40,822 nucleotides of DNA, from positions 1 to 40,822 of IMG/VR virus record IMGVR_UViG_3300035199_000325; one strand, 5' to 3'. Positions within the stretch are counted from its first letter, which is position 1. Every line of letters begins with the position of its first letter. Source of the DNA: a virus. The position numbers were made by a program, and so were the translations under genes. This document shows positions 29,494-37,819 of this stretch, one piece after another. Below the pieces are notes generated by a model. The model ran no database searches. It worked only from the letters and a program-made list of their open reading frames with translations, and had not been told where the DNA came from.

Positions 29494-30918
29494 ATGAAAA
29501 GGCTCAAACTTTCCGCACCGCTGCTCCTGGCGGTAATCGCGCTGGCTGTGGCCATCCCCCTGGGCGTGGCTGCGATCGTCCCGATGTCGATGCCCGCCAT
29601 GGTTGGGGCAGCCCTGGCCAGCGCCACGGTGGTTACCGCCGCCGCTCTGTTCGTCGAACCCGCTCGCGGCCCTGTCCGCGTGGCGCACCACCAGTTCGGC
29701 CGGGCCGGTGAAGACACCGACATCGAGAAGGAATACAAGCAGGTGCAGGCCGACCTGAAAAAGGTTGGTGATGACCTGCGCACCTACGCCGAACAGGCCA
29801 AGCTCGATATCCAGAGCAGCGCCAAGCTTTCGGAAGAGACCAAGGCGAAGGTGGATTCGCTCCTGATCACCCAAGGTGAGCTGCAGGCCCGCCTCCAGGC
29901 CGCCGAACAGCTCGTAGTTAAGCTGGAGCAGGGCGGTGGCCATGAACTGCCGAAGTCCATGGGCCAAGCGTTCCTCGAGGCCGAAGGCTTCGAAGCCTTC
30001 GCTGCCCGTGCGTCCGGTGGTGGGAAGGGAAGCTTCACCGCCCCGGTGAAGGCGGCCATCACCAGCCTGGCAGGTTCTGCCGGAGCGCTGATAGAGCCGA
30101 CTCGCGTTGGTCTGATCCAGCCGACCCAGCAGCGCCTGTTCATTCGTGATCTGCTGAACTGGGGTCGCACCGGCTCTAACTCCATCGAGTATGTGCGTGA
30201 AACCGGCTTCACCAACAACGCCAACGTGGTGTCGGAAAACCCGGCCAATCCGAAGCCGGAATCGGACCTCAGCTTCGAGCTGGATACCGATCCGGTCGCC
30301 ACCATCGCGCACTGGGTACGTGCATCTCGCCAGGTGCTGAGCGATGCAGCCATGCTGCAGAGCTACATCGATGGCCGCCTGCGCTATGGCCTCAAGCTCA
30401 AGGAAGAGGCCCAACTGCTGAAAGGGTCTGGCGTAGGCCTGAACCTGAATGGCATCTACACCCAGGCCACGACCTACTCGAACCCAGGCGTCACCGTCCA
30501 AGCGGAAACCGCCATCGACCGCCTGCGTATCGCGCTGCTGCAGGTCACCCTGGCTGAGTACGAGGCGGACGGCATCGTGCTGAGCCCGATCGATTGGTGC
30601 GCGATCGAGCTGACCAAGACCACCGACAACCAGTACCTGTTCACCACCCCGACCGGGCTGGCGGTTCCTGGCCTGTGGGGTCGCCCGGTAGTGGCCAGTC
30701 AGTCGATGGACGCCGGCGATTTCCTGACCGGTTCTTTCCAGCAGGGTGCTCAGGGCTGGGATCGCGAGGATGTTTCGGTCACCGTCTCCACCGAGGACCG
30801 CGACAACTTCGTGAAGAACATGGTCACCATCCTCTGCGAGGAGCGTGTTGGTCTGGCGGTTTATCGTCCTGAAGCCTTCGTGAAAGGCGACTTCGACGGC
30901 CTGCCTGCCTCCGCTTGA
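29494..30918 (+). CDS. Major capsid protein (HK97 fold) with hydrophobic N-terminus
   Basis: 474 aa. Residues about 1-62 are strongly hydrophobic (LSAPLLLAVIALAVAIPLG; MVGAALASATVVTAAALFV), unusual for a capsid protein. A charged coiled delta-domain (KEYKQVQADLKKVGDDLRTY, ELQARLQAAEQLVVKLEQG) follows, then the HK97 fold (RTGSNSIEYVRETGF... GRPVVASQSM). The protease next door probably removes the N-terminal segment during maturation. Start at 29494 follows GAGG in the intergenic spacer after the protease gene. Confidence 0.9.
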   Translation: MKRLKLSAPLLLAVIALAVAIPLGVAAIVPMSMPAMVGAALASATVVTAAALFVEPARGPVRVAHHQFGRAGEDTDIEKEYKQVQADLKKVGDDLRTYAEQAKLDIQSSAKLSEETKAKVDSLLITQGELQARLQAAEQLVVKLEQGGGHELPKSMGQAFLEAEGFEAFAARASGGGKGSFTAPVKAAITSLAGSAGALIEPTRVGLIQPTQQRLFIRDLLNWGRTGSNSIEYVRETGFTNNANVVSENPANPKPESDLSFELDTDPVATIAHWVRASRQVLSDAAMLQSYIDGRLRYGLKLKEEAQLLKGSGVGLNLNGIYTQATTYSNPGVTVQAETAIDRLRIALLQVTLAEYEADGIVLSPIDWCAIELTKTTDNQYLFTTPTGLAVPGLWGRPVVASQSMDAGDFLTGSFQQGAQGWDREDVSVTVSTEDRDNFVKNMVTILCEERVGLAVYRPEAFVKGDFDGLPASA

Positions 30919-30923
30919 CCCCA

Positions 30924-30945
30924 AGGCGGGGCTTCGGCCCCGCCT
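30924..30945 (+). terminator. UUCG hairpin after the capsid gene
   Basis: AGGCGGGGC-TTCG-GCCCCGCCT, a 9-bp stem with UUCG tetraloop and no U-run. It may be a weak terminator or an mRNA-stabilising element boosting capsid expression. Confidence 0.55.
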
Positions 30946-30965
30946 GCCTTCCGAGGTAACTGATC

Positions 30966-31211
30966 ATGATTCTTGTGACCGCCCTCCAGGGTTTCGATCA
31001 CGGTGGCAAGCGCCGCCGGGGTGATGAGTTCGAACTCAGCCTGCAACAAGCGCAGTTGCTGAAACGCAAAGGTCTGGTGTCCTACGACGAGCCTGCCGCG
31101 GACCCCGAGAGCGCCGCTGGCGAGAAGTCGTCTGCATCGCCAGCGGCCCCAGCCTCACCGCAGACGACTGCGACAAAGTCAAAGCGTGGCGCCAAGAAGG
31201 GCGTGGCGTAA
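30966..31211 (+). CDS. Head-tail hinge-type protein, 81 aa
   Basis: Beta-rich N-terminus (MILVTALQGFDHGGKRRRGD) and helical middle (LQQAQLLKRKGLVSY), then a Ser/Ala/Pro-rich tail ending in Lys/Arg (KSKRGAKKG). Typical size and position of HK97 hinge/connector accessory genes. Its 3' part overlaps, in a second frame, the coding sequence that continues in the next gene. Confidence 0.7.
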   Translation: MILVTALQGFDHGGKRRRGDEFELSLQQAQLLKRKGLVSYDEPAADPESAAGEKSSASPAAPASPQTTATKSKRGAKKGVA

Positions 31212-31252
31212 TCGTCACCAACACCACCTTCCGCCTGTGCCCTTGGGCTGAC

Positions 31253-31651
31253 GTGCTGTACGCCATGGACAGCGCCTGGTGGAAAGTCCATGCCACTGAG
31301 GTCCATGAGGCCTTCCCCGGCGAACGCTGGGCCCCCGTCACCTACCCGGGTGTGCGCAAGGCCCGCTTCAAGTTTTTCCAGAACAGTGGCGCCGGGGCGA
31401 TTGCCCTGGCGGCGCACTGGGGCGCTCGCCGCATCGTGCTGCTGGGCTACGACGGCCAGAAGACCGGCGGCCAGGCGCATTGGCATGGCAACCATCCCGC
31501 TGGTCTCGGTAACGCCGGCAGTGTCGATAAGTGGCCGGCGCAGTTCCGCGAACTGGCCCGTCATCTGAATGGCATCGAGATCATCAACTGCAGCCGGGCG
31601 ACCGCGCTGAATGCCTTCCCGCAGGGAAGCCTCGACGAGGTACTGCTGTGA
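31253..31651 (+). CDS. GPSL-type enzyme in head-tail region; start unresolved
   Basis: The annotated part (132 aa) is only the C-terminal two thirds of a protein-like frame that is open from 31028. Before 31253 that frame encodes CIASGPSLTADDCDKVKAW, with the nucleotide/sugar-binding GPSL loop. After it come WADVLYAMDSAWWKVH, ARRIVLLGYDGQKTGG and HWHGNHPAG. No ATG, GTG or TTG occurs between the TGA at 31025-31027 and GTG at 31253 (only one CTG). The upstream region lies in the -1 frame of the hinge-type gene. It resembles glycosyltransferase-like proteins found among phage head-tail genes. Confidence 0.6.
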   Translation: MLYAMDSAWWKVHATEVHEAFPGERWAPVTYPGVRKARFKFFQNSGAGAIALAAHWGARRIVLLGYDGQKTGGQAHWHGNHPAGLGNAGSVDKWPAQFRELARHLNGIEIINCSRATALNAFPQGSLDEVLL

Positions 31652-31980
31652 GCGTCATCAATCTCGAAACGGTGAAAGAGGCACTGCGCGTCATCCACAA
31701 CGACGATGACGCTCTCCTGCAGACCCTGCTTGATGCCGCCGAAGACGAAGCCATGCGCTTCTGCGGACGAAATCAACTGCCAACCCTGCCGGTGGATGAT
31801 CCTGAGTCGCCGAGCAGCGAGGACATCCCCTCCAGCGAAGACCCGGTGGCCCCCAGCGTGGTCACCGCCGTGATCTGTCTGGTCAAGGCCGACTACGAGG
31901 CCGCGGTGGAGGAGGCGGAGCGCCTGCGCAAGATCGCGGAAACCAAGCTAATGCCTTACCGCGTCGGACTGGGGGTATGA
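31648..31980 (+). CDS. Head-tail connector (gp6-like)
   Basis: 110 aa. INLETVKEALRVIHNDDDAL then LQTLLDAAEDEAMRFCGR is the start of the phage gp6-like connector family (short helical protein). Starts at GTG 31648, which overlaps the previous stop as GTGA; forms the ring between portal and tail. Confidence 0.85.
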   Translation: MSVINLETVKEALRVIHNDDDALLQTLLDAAEDEAMRFCGRNQLPTLPVDDPESPSSEDIPSSEDPVAPSVVTAVICLVKADYEAAVEEAERLRKIAETKLMPYRVGLGV

Positions 31981-31981
31981 C

Positions 31982-32338
31982 GTGCTGACCCATCGTCTCC
32001 GCCACCGGATTGCCTTCGAGGCCCGTGAGGAACAACAGGACTCCGAGACCGGAGAATCGGTCATCGTCTGGGTTACCGCGCAGCGCTCCGATGGCAGTCC
32101 GCTGACGAGTGTCCCGGCGGAAGTGCTGACCGGCCCTGGCCGGGAGTTTCGCGCTGCCGGCACTACCCAGGCGGAAACGACTGCCCGAATCAACCTGCGT
32201 TGGTTCCCTGAGCTCGTCGAAACCTGGCGCATCCTCTGGGATGGCCGGATCTACAACATCAGCAGCGCCGAGACGGATGCCACCGGCCGCAAGGAATGGC
32301 GCTTGCGGTGTGAAGACGGGGTCACCGACGGCCAATGA
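31982..32338 (+). CDS. Head closure/stopper protein
   Basis: 118 aa; beta-barrel-like sequence (HRIAFEAREEQQDSETGESV, TTARINLRWFPELVETWRIL, GRIYNISSAETDATGRKEWR) matching SPP1 gp16-like head closure proteins. Starts at GTG 31982. It seals the head after packaging and binds the tail. Overlaps the next gene start by 4 bases. Confidence 0.83.
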   Translation: MLTHRLRHRIAFEAREEQQDSETGESVIVWVTAQRSDGSPLTSVPAEVLTGPGREFRAAGTTQAETTARINLRWFPELVETWRILWDGRIYNISSAETDATGRKEWRLRCEDGVTDGQ

Positions 32339-33174
32339 TCATTCATGGCATGAAGGGGCTCGGCGACAACATCTACCAGCGCGCCTTCATCAAGGCGCTG
32401 CCGAAACCGGTCTGGCTCGAGACGCCGTGGCCCGAGCTGTACCGCGATGTTCCCGGTATCCACTTCCTCCGCCCGGATACCAAGCTCCGCACCCAGGCCA
32501 AGAACCTTCGTCGGCAGAACGCTGCTACTTGGGAGCGCGCGCCCCGCGGGCGCCTGGTACAGGTCGCCTATGGCCGCCAGGGCATCTTCCCCGGCATGGC
32601 GGGCTGTTTCCGCAGTCGCGCCACCGCCCTGGATCTGCCCGACTTCGGCCCCAGCCCCGTAGAGGGGCCGTATGTCCTGGTGCGGCCAGTGACCGTCCGC
32701 GCGGAATGGCGCGCCGACACGCGCAACCCACTGCCCGAGTACGTGGCCCAGGCCGCCGCCGAGATGCGACGCCGCGGGTTCCGGGTGGTCTCGGTTGCTG
32801 ACCTGGAGCCCGGCAAGGAGTGGGCACTGGACCCGCTGCCGCCGGCGGACCGGCAGTTCCATGCCGGCGAGCTGCCGGTGGAACAGCTGCTCGCCCTGCT
32901 GCAGGGAGCCGCTGCCGTGATCGGCGGCATCGGCTGGATCGTGCCGGCGGTCATCGCCGCCCGGGTACCGGCCTGGATCGTCTGTGGCGGGCAGGGCGGC
33001 TTCAACCACCCGGAGCTCATCACCCATCCGAGCATGGACCTGTCCCGCATCACCTTCGCGCTGCCGGACAACTTCTGCCGCTGCACCCAGAAGCAACACA
33101 CCTGTGACAAAAGGATTGCCGACTATGACGCACGCTTTGCCGCCTGGGCTGACCGACTGCCTGCTCTGGTCTGA
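32335..33174 (+). CDS. Glycosyltransferase-family-9-like protein
   Basis: 279 aa. N-terminal MIIHGMKGLGDNIYQRAFIK and C-terminal GELPVEQLLALLQGAAAVIG then GGIGWIVPAVIAARVP match the two Rossmann halves of GT9/heptosyltransferase-like enzymes, which add sugars from activated donors. It is placed among structural genes and not in a wall-synthesis locus. It may glycosylate a virion protein or the host receptor; substrate unknown. Confidence 0.75.
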   Translation: MIIHGMKGLGDNIYQRAFIKALPKPVWLETPWPELYRDVPGIHFLRPDTKLRTQAKNLRRQNAATWERAPRGRLVQVAYGRQGIFPGMAGCFRSRATALDLPDFGPSPVEGPYVLVRPVTVRAEWRADTRNPLPEYVAQAAAEMRRRGFRVVSVADLEPGKEWALDPLPPADRQFHAGELPVEQLLALLQGAAAVIGGIGWIVPAVIAARVPAWIVCGGQGGFNHPELITHPSMDLSRITFALPDNFCRCTQKQHTCDKRIADYDARFAAWADRLPALV

Positions 33175-33739
33175 CGAGTTGGGCATGGGCTACCACCCGC
33201 GTCAGCCGATGGAATACAGCGGCCCGTATTTCGAGAAGTACCGGGTGATGGATGCCACGCCGATGGGTGCTGCGCTGACCAAGGCGCGCCTTGACCTGGT
33301 GCGCCGTCACTTCGCTGGCCAGGTGGTGGACATCGGCATCGGTGGCGGGCGCTTCGTCACTGAAGCGGATGCGATGGGCTTCGATGTCAATGCTGAGGCA
33401 GTGGCCTGGCTGAAGGCCCAGGAGCGGTACTACGATCCGTACCAGCACCATGCCGAGGCCGTCACCTGCTGGGACAGCCTCGAGCACATCCCGGAGCCGG
33501 AAAAGCTGCTCGACCATGTCGGCGAGTGGCTGTTCGTCTCCATGCCGATCTACAAGGATCAGCTCGACTGCCTGCACTCGAAGCACTACAAGCCGGGCGA
33601 GCACTGCTGGTACTGGACGCTGCATGGCCTGATCGGGTGGTGTGAGCGGCAGGGCTTCACCCTGGAAGAAATGAACCACGCCGAGTCCGATCTTGGCCGG
33701 GAAGGCATCTATTCCTTCGCGTTTCGCCGCCATGGATGA
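33125..33739 (+). CDS. SAM-dependent methyltransferase
   Basis: 204 aa. Motif I VVDIGIGGGRFV (residues 67-78) and a post-I acidic position (GFDVNAEAV) bind S-adenosylmethionine; WDSLEHIPEPEKLLD (116-130) is the active-site loop of class I small-molecule/sugar methyltransferases. It starts within the GT9-like gene (50-base overlap), so they are likely made together. Substrate unknown; sugar or glycan methylation is a reasonable guess from the neighbour. Confidence 0.83.
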   Translation: MTHALPPGLTDCLLWSDELGMGYHPRQPMEYSGPYFEKYRVMDATPMGAALTKARLDLVRRHFAGQVVDIGIGGGRFVTEADAMGFDVNAEAVAWLKAQERYYDPYQHHAEAVTCWDSLEHIPEPEKLLDHVGEWLFVSMPIYKDQLDCLHSKHYKPGEHCWYWTLHGLIGWCERQGFTLEEMNHAESDLGREGIYSFAFRRHG

Positions 33740-34217
33740 CATCGAGTTCAGTATCACGGGCCTCGACAGCCTGCTCGGCAAGTTCGAGGAGATCAGCTAC
33801 GACGTGAAGCGCCGCGGTGGCCGTTCGTCCTTGCGCAAGGCGGCCACGATTGTGGTGCAGAAGGGTAAGGAAGGCGCCCTGCGTGTCGACGATGCTGAGA
33901 CCGGACGCAGTATCGCGGACAACATCGCCCTGCGCTGGAATGGACGCCTGTTCAAGCAGAGCGGCGACCTTGGATTCCGTATTGGGGTCTTGCATGGTGC
34001 GGTTCTGAAGAATGGCGGGGACCTGTCGAAGAATGCCCCCACGCCACACTGGCGCTTGCTGGAGTTCGGTACTGAGAAGATGCGCGCCCAACCCTTTCTG
34101 CGCTCGGCACTGGCCGATCACATTAGCGAGGTGACCGATACGTTCGTCACTGAGTATGAGAAAGCCATCGACCGAGCCATCAAACGCGCCAAGAAGAAGG
34201 CCGCCAAGGGGGGCTGA
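33732..34217 (+). CDS. Tail completion protein (HK97 gp10 family)
   Basis: 161 aa. FSITGLDSLLGKFEEISYDV and PHWRLLEFGTEKMRAQPFLR are the family hallmarks of gp10-like proteins that cap the tail tube before joining to the head. Basic helical C-terminus. Start at 33732 overlaps the methyltransferase by 8 bases. Confidence 0.88.
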   Translation: MDDIEFSITGLDSLLGKFEEISYDVKRRGGRSSLRKAATIVVQKGKEGALRVDDAETGRSIADNIALRWNGRLFKQSGDLGFRIGVLHGAVLKNGGDLSKNAPTPHWRLLEFGTEKMRAQPFLRSALADHISEVTDTFVTEYEKAIDRAIKRAKKKAAKGG

Positions 34218-34582
34218 TGTTTCCGCCGATCTTTGAAATCTGCAAAGCCTCCGCCTCCGTAACCGCTTTGATTGGTGCGAATCCTTGCCGCTTGTATCCG
34301 TTCGGCGAGGCGCCGCAGGACGTGCAGAAGCCCTACGCGGTGTGGCAGACCGCCACTGGTCTACCGGAAAACTATCTGAACCAGCGGCCAGACCTGGACA
34401 GCTTCGGCCTACAGGTCGATGTCTATGCCGATACCGGATCTGCTGCGCGCGCCGTGGCGGCCGCATTGCGCGATGCGATCGAGCCGGTGGCCTACATCAC
34501 CGCCTGGCGGGGAGAAGGTCGTGATCCCGAGACCAAGAATTACCGTTTCACCTTCGACGTTGACTGGCTCGTCAACCGCTAA
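34217..34582 (+). CDS. Tail terminator (DUF3168)
   Basis: 121 aa. The pattern FPPIFEICKASASVTALIGA, LYPFGEAPQDVQKPYAVWQT and VDVYADTGSAARAVAAALRD matches DUF3168, the lambda gpU/HK97 gp11-like tail terminator that sets tail end length and joins head to tail. Normal length. Start overlaps the previous stop by 1 base. Confidence 0.87.
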   Translation: MFPPIFEICKASASVTALIGANPCRLYPFGEAPQDVQKPYAVWQTATGLPENYLNQRPDLDSFGLQVDVYADTGSAARAVAAALRDAIEPVAYITAWRGEGRDPETKNYRFTFDVDWLVNR

Positions 34583-34600
34583 CCAAGAGCAATCCCATCC

Positions 34601-34623
34601 AACCCGCCGTGTGCGGGTTTTTT
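34601..34623 (+). terminator. Intrinsic terminator before the tail tube gene
   Basis: AACCCGC-CGTGT-GCGGGTT followed by a run of T to 34623. It separates head-completion from tail genes. Confidence 0.8.
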
Positions 34624-34656
34624 CTTGCCCGAAAACCCGCACCAGAGGACACCACC

Positions 34657-35154
34657 ATGGCCGTAAAGACCCAGGGAACCCAGCTGTTCCTGATCGATCC
34701 GCAGTTCGACAGCTCGGGCGCCGGCATCATCGCTGTCGGTTGCGTGACAACCATCACCGGCCTGACGGCCGCCCGCGATCAGATCGAAACCACCTGCCTC
34801 GAGGATGCTGCCCGCAGCTACGAAGCGGGTATGGCTACCCCAGGCGCCGCCAGCTTCACCATCAACTTCGATCCCTCAGAGGTCTCGCACACGCGGCTGC
34901 ATGAGCTCTATGTGCTCGGCACTAAGGTCGACTGGGCGCTCGGCTGGGGGGACTTTACCCCGGGTCCGCCTAACCCTGGTCCAGCCCCGACGCTCGACAG
35001 CAGCGACGAGTTCGATCTGCCGGCCACCCGTAGCTGGATCACCTTCAACGGCTACATCAGCGACCTGCCGTTCGACTTCGCGTTGAACACCGTTGTCACG
35101 TCCAACGTGTCGGTGCAGGTCTCCGATTTCCCGATCCTCGTGCCGAAGGCGTAA
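34657..35154 (+). CDS. Major tail tube protein
   Basis: 165 aa. Begins MAVKTQGTQLFLIDPQ and continues TTITGLTAARDQIETTCLED, GAASFTINFDPSEVSH, matching phage tail tube families (lambda gpV-N fold). A Pro/Gly-rich loop (FTPGPPNPGPAPT) interrupts it. It polymerises around the tape measure. Starts at 34657 after AGGA; the stop is 3 bases before the chaperone gene. Confidence 0.88.
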   Translation: MAVKTQGTQLFLIDPQFDSSGAGIIAVGCVTTITGLTAARDQIETTCLEDAARSYEAGMATPGAASFTINFDPSEVSHTRLHELYVLGTKVDWALGWGDFTPGPPNPGPAPTLDSSDEFDLPATRSWITFNGYISDLPFDFALNTVVTSNVSVQVSDFPILVPKA

Positions 35155-35157
35155 TCC

Positions 35158-35508
35158 ATGAAGCTAAGTGAGCTGAAGGACAAGGGCGGCATCGTCGACG
35201 CCGCTCTGGTGAAGAAGTCGGTCACCTGGATTCGTGTCGGCGAAGATGGTGAGAAGGAAACCCTGGCCTTCGACGTGTTCATCAAGCGGCTGTCATTCGG
35301 CGTGATGGAGCGGGTGATGAAGGCGGATCCGACCGACCCAGAGCGCAGCCTGACCGCTGCGCTGATCTCAGAGGGCGTCCGCTTCGGTGACAGCGGTGAG
35401 GAGGAAATCAGCTACGTCGATGCCTTCCAGCTGCAGCCTGGGCTCGCCCGGGTGCTGTCCATCGCCGTCAAGGAAGTCAATTTGGCGGGTGACCCCACAA
35501 AAAACTGA
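35158..35508 (+). CDS. Tail assembly chaperone G
   Basis: 116 aa. Helical protein (MKLSELKDKGGIVDAALVKK, then VFIKRLSFGVMERVMKADPT) in the G position between tube and tape measure. Its 3' end carries A-AAA-AAC (35499-35505) directly before the TGA, a classic slippery site; shifting continues into the T frame. It binds the tape measure during tail assembly. Confidence 0.85.
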   Translation: MKLSELKDKGGIVDAALVKKSVTWIRVGEDGEKETLAFDVFIKRLSFGVMERVMKADPTDPERSLTAALISEGVRFGDSGEEEISYVDAFQLQPGLARVLSIAVKEVNLAGDPTKN

Positions 35509-35801
35509 CTGCCGCCGATGAGTTCTGGCACCAGTTGGTGCTGAACGGAGTCGGCGGCCGCACCGTTGCCGAAGCTCAAGAGAGGATGAGCTATACCGAG
35601 GCCCAGGATTGGGCCGCCTATATCCGCCGCCGCGGCTCGATAAACCAGGGGCTGCGGTTGGAACAGGGATTCGCCCTGTTGGCCATGGTTCTGCTGCGCC
35701 TTCACGGGAAAGACGCTGACATGGAGGATTTCATGCCCAGCCATGACCGGAAGGACCCTGACATCAACGACGTGATGAAGATCCTCATGGGAGGTCGCTA
35801 G
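35158..35801 (+). CDS. GT tail chaperone fusion made by -1 frameshift
   Basis: Joins codons to 35505 with the frame restarting on the same base at 35505 and ending at 35801, for a total of 214 aa. After ...DPTK it reads KLTAADEFWHQLVLNGVGGR, then YTEAQDWAAYIRRRGS and MKILMGGR. Lambda and other siphoviruses make a low-level GT product this way, and the ratio G:GT is important. The T part has no plausible independent start, supporting recoding. Confidence 0.85.
35499..35505 (+). promoter_or_regulatory. Slippery heptamer for -1 frameshift (G to GT)
   Basis: A-AAA-AAC, in the zero frame of G, followed at once by TGA. Fits the X-XXY-YYZ rule. Confidence 0.85.
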
Positions 35802-37819
35802 TGGCTACGCGCTCGCTCGGTACGCTGACACTCGACCTCGTCGCCAAGATTGGCGGTTACGTGGCCGGTCTGGATAAGGCCGCGCGCGAATCCGAGAAGT
35901 GGCGCAACAAGGTCAAGCAGGATATGGAGAACGCCGGCAAGGCGCTCGGCGCGTTCTCCGTTGTCGCTGCCGGCGCCTTATCGGTCTGGGTCAAGAACAG
36001 CATCGACGCTGCTGACGAGGCCAGCAAAGCTGCTGCTGCCGCAGGCGTGCAAATCGAGGCCCTGACTGGCCTGCAGTTCGCTGCTGAGTTGGCCGGAGTT
36101 GCCAATGATGACCTGAACAGTTCGCTGGCGCGGCTGAACAAGACCATCGACCAGGCAGGCCGCGGCAGCAAGAAGCAGGCGCAGGCTTTCGCCGACATCG
36201 GCATCAGCGTGCGGGATGCCAGCGGCCAGTTGAAGTCGGCCGATCAGGTGCTGCTGGAAGTCGCCGATCGCTTCGAATCCTACGAGGATGGCGCCGCCAA
36301 GGCAGCCCTGGCCCAAGACCTGTTCGGCAAGTCCGGGACCAAGCTGATCCCGCTGCTCAATAGCGGTTCGCAAGGTATTCGCGAGCTGACCGAACAGGCT
36401 CAGCGCCTGGGTCTCGTCCTTGACCAGGAAACCGCTGCCGCAGCTGAAGAGTTCAATGACTCGCTGTCGGTGCTGAGCAAGGTCTCGGTCGGCTTCTCCA
36501 ATGAGCTTGCCGCCGACTTGCTACCCAGCCTCAACGAGTTGACCGGCCTGCTGATCGACCTGGCGACCGACTCTGAAGCCGCTTCGACCTCCGCTGATGT
36601 GCTGGCTGGCGTGCTCAAGGGCCTGGCCACCGTTGGCATCGTGATAGGCGCGTCATTCAAAGCCACCGGCGAGGCCATCGGTGCGGTCGCCTCGGCTTTG
36701 ATGTCGGCCGCCAGCGGCGATTTCAAGGAGGCTTGGGAAACCCTCAAGACGGGCACCACCGATTACGCGGCAACTACTGAGGCCGCGATCGCCCGGATCA
36801 ACAAGCTTTGGACCGGCGACTATCGTCAGGCCGGCGAGGATGCTGCGGAAACCAACAAGCAGCTGAAGGAAGCTATCGAACGCACCGCAGTTGCGGAAGA
36901 CGGTAAGGAGAAATCCACCACCGCCGCTACCGATGCCATTGAGGCTCAGGTGGCTGCCTTGCAGCTGCAGGCCAGCACGCTCGGCATGACGACTGCCGAA
37001 ACCACTCTGTACAAGCTGGCCCAGGATGGAGCAACGGAAGCGCAACTCGCCTCTGCCCAGGCCGCCCTTGATGCGGTGGCGGCCTACGAAAAGGGCGAGG
37101 AAGCGCTGAAGGAGCGCGCCGAGCTGCTTGGGCAGGTCGGAGAGATCGAAAAGGGCACCTGGTCGGACGCGTCCAAGGAACTGGCGGCCTACCAGGAGAA
37201 GGTCGAGACATTGCGCAAGGCGCTCCAGGCCGGCGAGATCGGCCCCGAGCGCTATGACCGTGATGTTGGCGCTTTGGATGAACAGCTGTTGGCGGCCAAG
37301 GAGAGCAACGAAGAGACCACCACTGCCATCTCCGCGGCTTGGGAGGGGGCCGCGAAGAACATCCAGGGTGCCATCGCCGATTTCTTGTTTGACCCCTTCC
37401 AGGATGGTCTGGACGGCATGCTGAAGAATTTCGGCACGATCCTGCAGCGCATGCTCGCCGAGGCAGCCGCTGCCCAACTCGCCGAATCAATTTTCGGTTC
37501 TGCCGTGGGCGGCAAGGGCGATGGTTGGATTGGTTCTCTGGCAGGGCTATTCGGAGGCGGTCGCGCCAACGGCGGCCCGGTCATGGCTGGAACCCTGTAC
37601 GAGGCGGGGGAGTTCAACCGCCCCGAAGTCCTTACCAGCGGAGGGCGTCAATACGTGATACCCGGCAACAATGGTCGGATCACGCCCATGGCCGGAGGAG
37701 GCAATGTTGTTAACATCAGCTTGCCCGGTATGACCAAGGCGCGCGAGGCGCGAGAGGCGTCCGCGACCATCCAGCGGGCCGTCGCCCTCGGGGTGGCCGG
37801 AAGCGGGAGGTATACCTGA
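35801..37819 (+). CDS. Tape measure protein
   Basis: 672 aa. It opens with LGTLTLDLVAKIGGYVAGLD then KAARESEKWRNKVKQDM, has long alpha-helical coiled stretches with Ala-rich repeats, and ends in a Gly-rich Met/Ser hydrophobic region (GNVVNISLPGMTKAREAREA). It sets tail length; 672 residues is short, implying a tail of roughly 100 nm if about 0.15 nm per residue. GTG start at 35801 overlaps the GT stop by one base. Confidence 0.9.
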   Translation: MATRSLGTLTLDLVAKIGGYVAGLDKAARESEKWRNKVKQDMENAGKALGAFSVVAAGALSVWVKNSIDAADEASKAAAAAGVQIEALTGLQFAAELAGVANDDLNSSLARLNKTIDQAGRGSKKQAQAFADIGISVRDASGQLKSADQVLLEVADRFESYEDGAAKAALAQDLFGKSGTKLIPLLNSGSQGIRELTEQAQRLGLVLDQETAAAAEEFNDSLSVLSKVSVGFSNELAADLLPSLNELTGLLIDLATDSEAASTSADVLAGVLKGLATVGIVIGASFKATGEAIGAVASALMSAASGDFKEAWETLKTGTTDYAATTEAAIARINKLWTGDYRQAGEDAAETNKQLKEAIERTAVAEDGKEKSTTAATDAIEAQVAALQLQASTLGMTTAETTLYKLAQDGATEAQLASAQAALDAVAAYEKGEEALKERAELLGQVGEIEKGTWSDASKELAAYQEKVETLRKALQAGEIGPERYDRDVGALDEQLLAAKESNEETTTAISAAWEGAAKNIQGAIADFLFDPFQDGLDGMLKNFGTILQRMLAEAAAAQLAESIFGSAVGGKGDGWIGSLAGLFGGGRANGGPVMAGTLYEAGEFNRPEVLTSGGRQYVIPGNNGRITPMAGGGNVVNISLPGMTKAREAREASATIQRAVALGVAGSGRYT

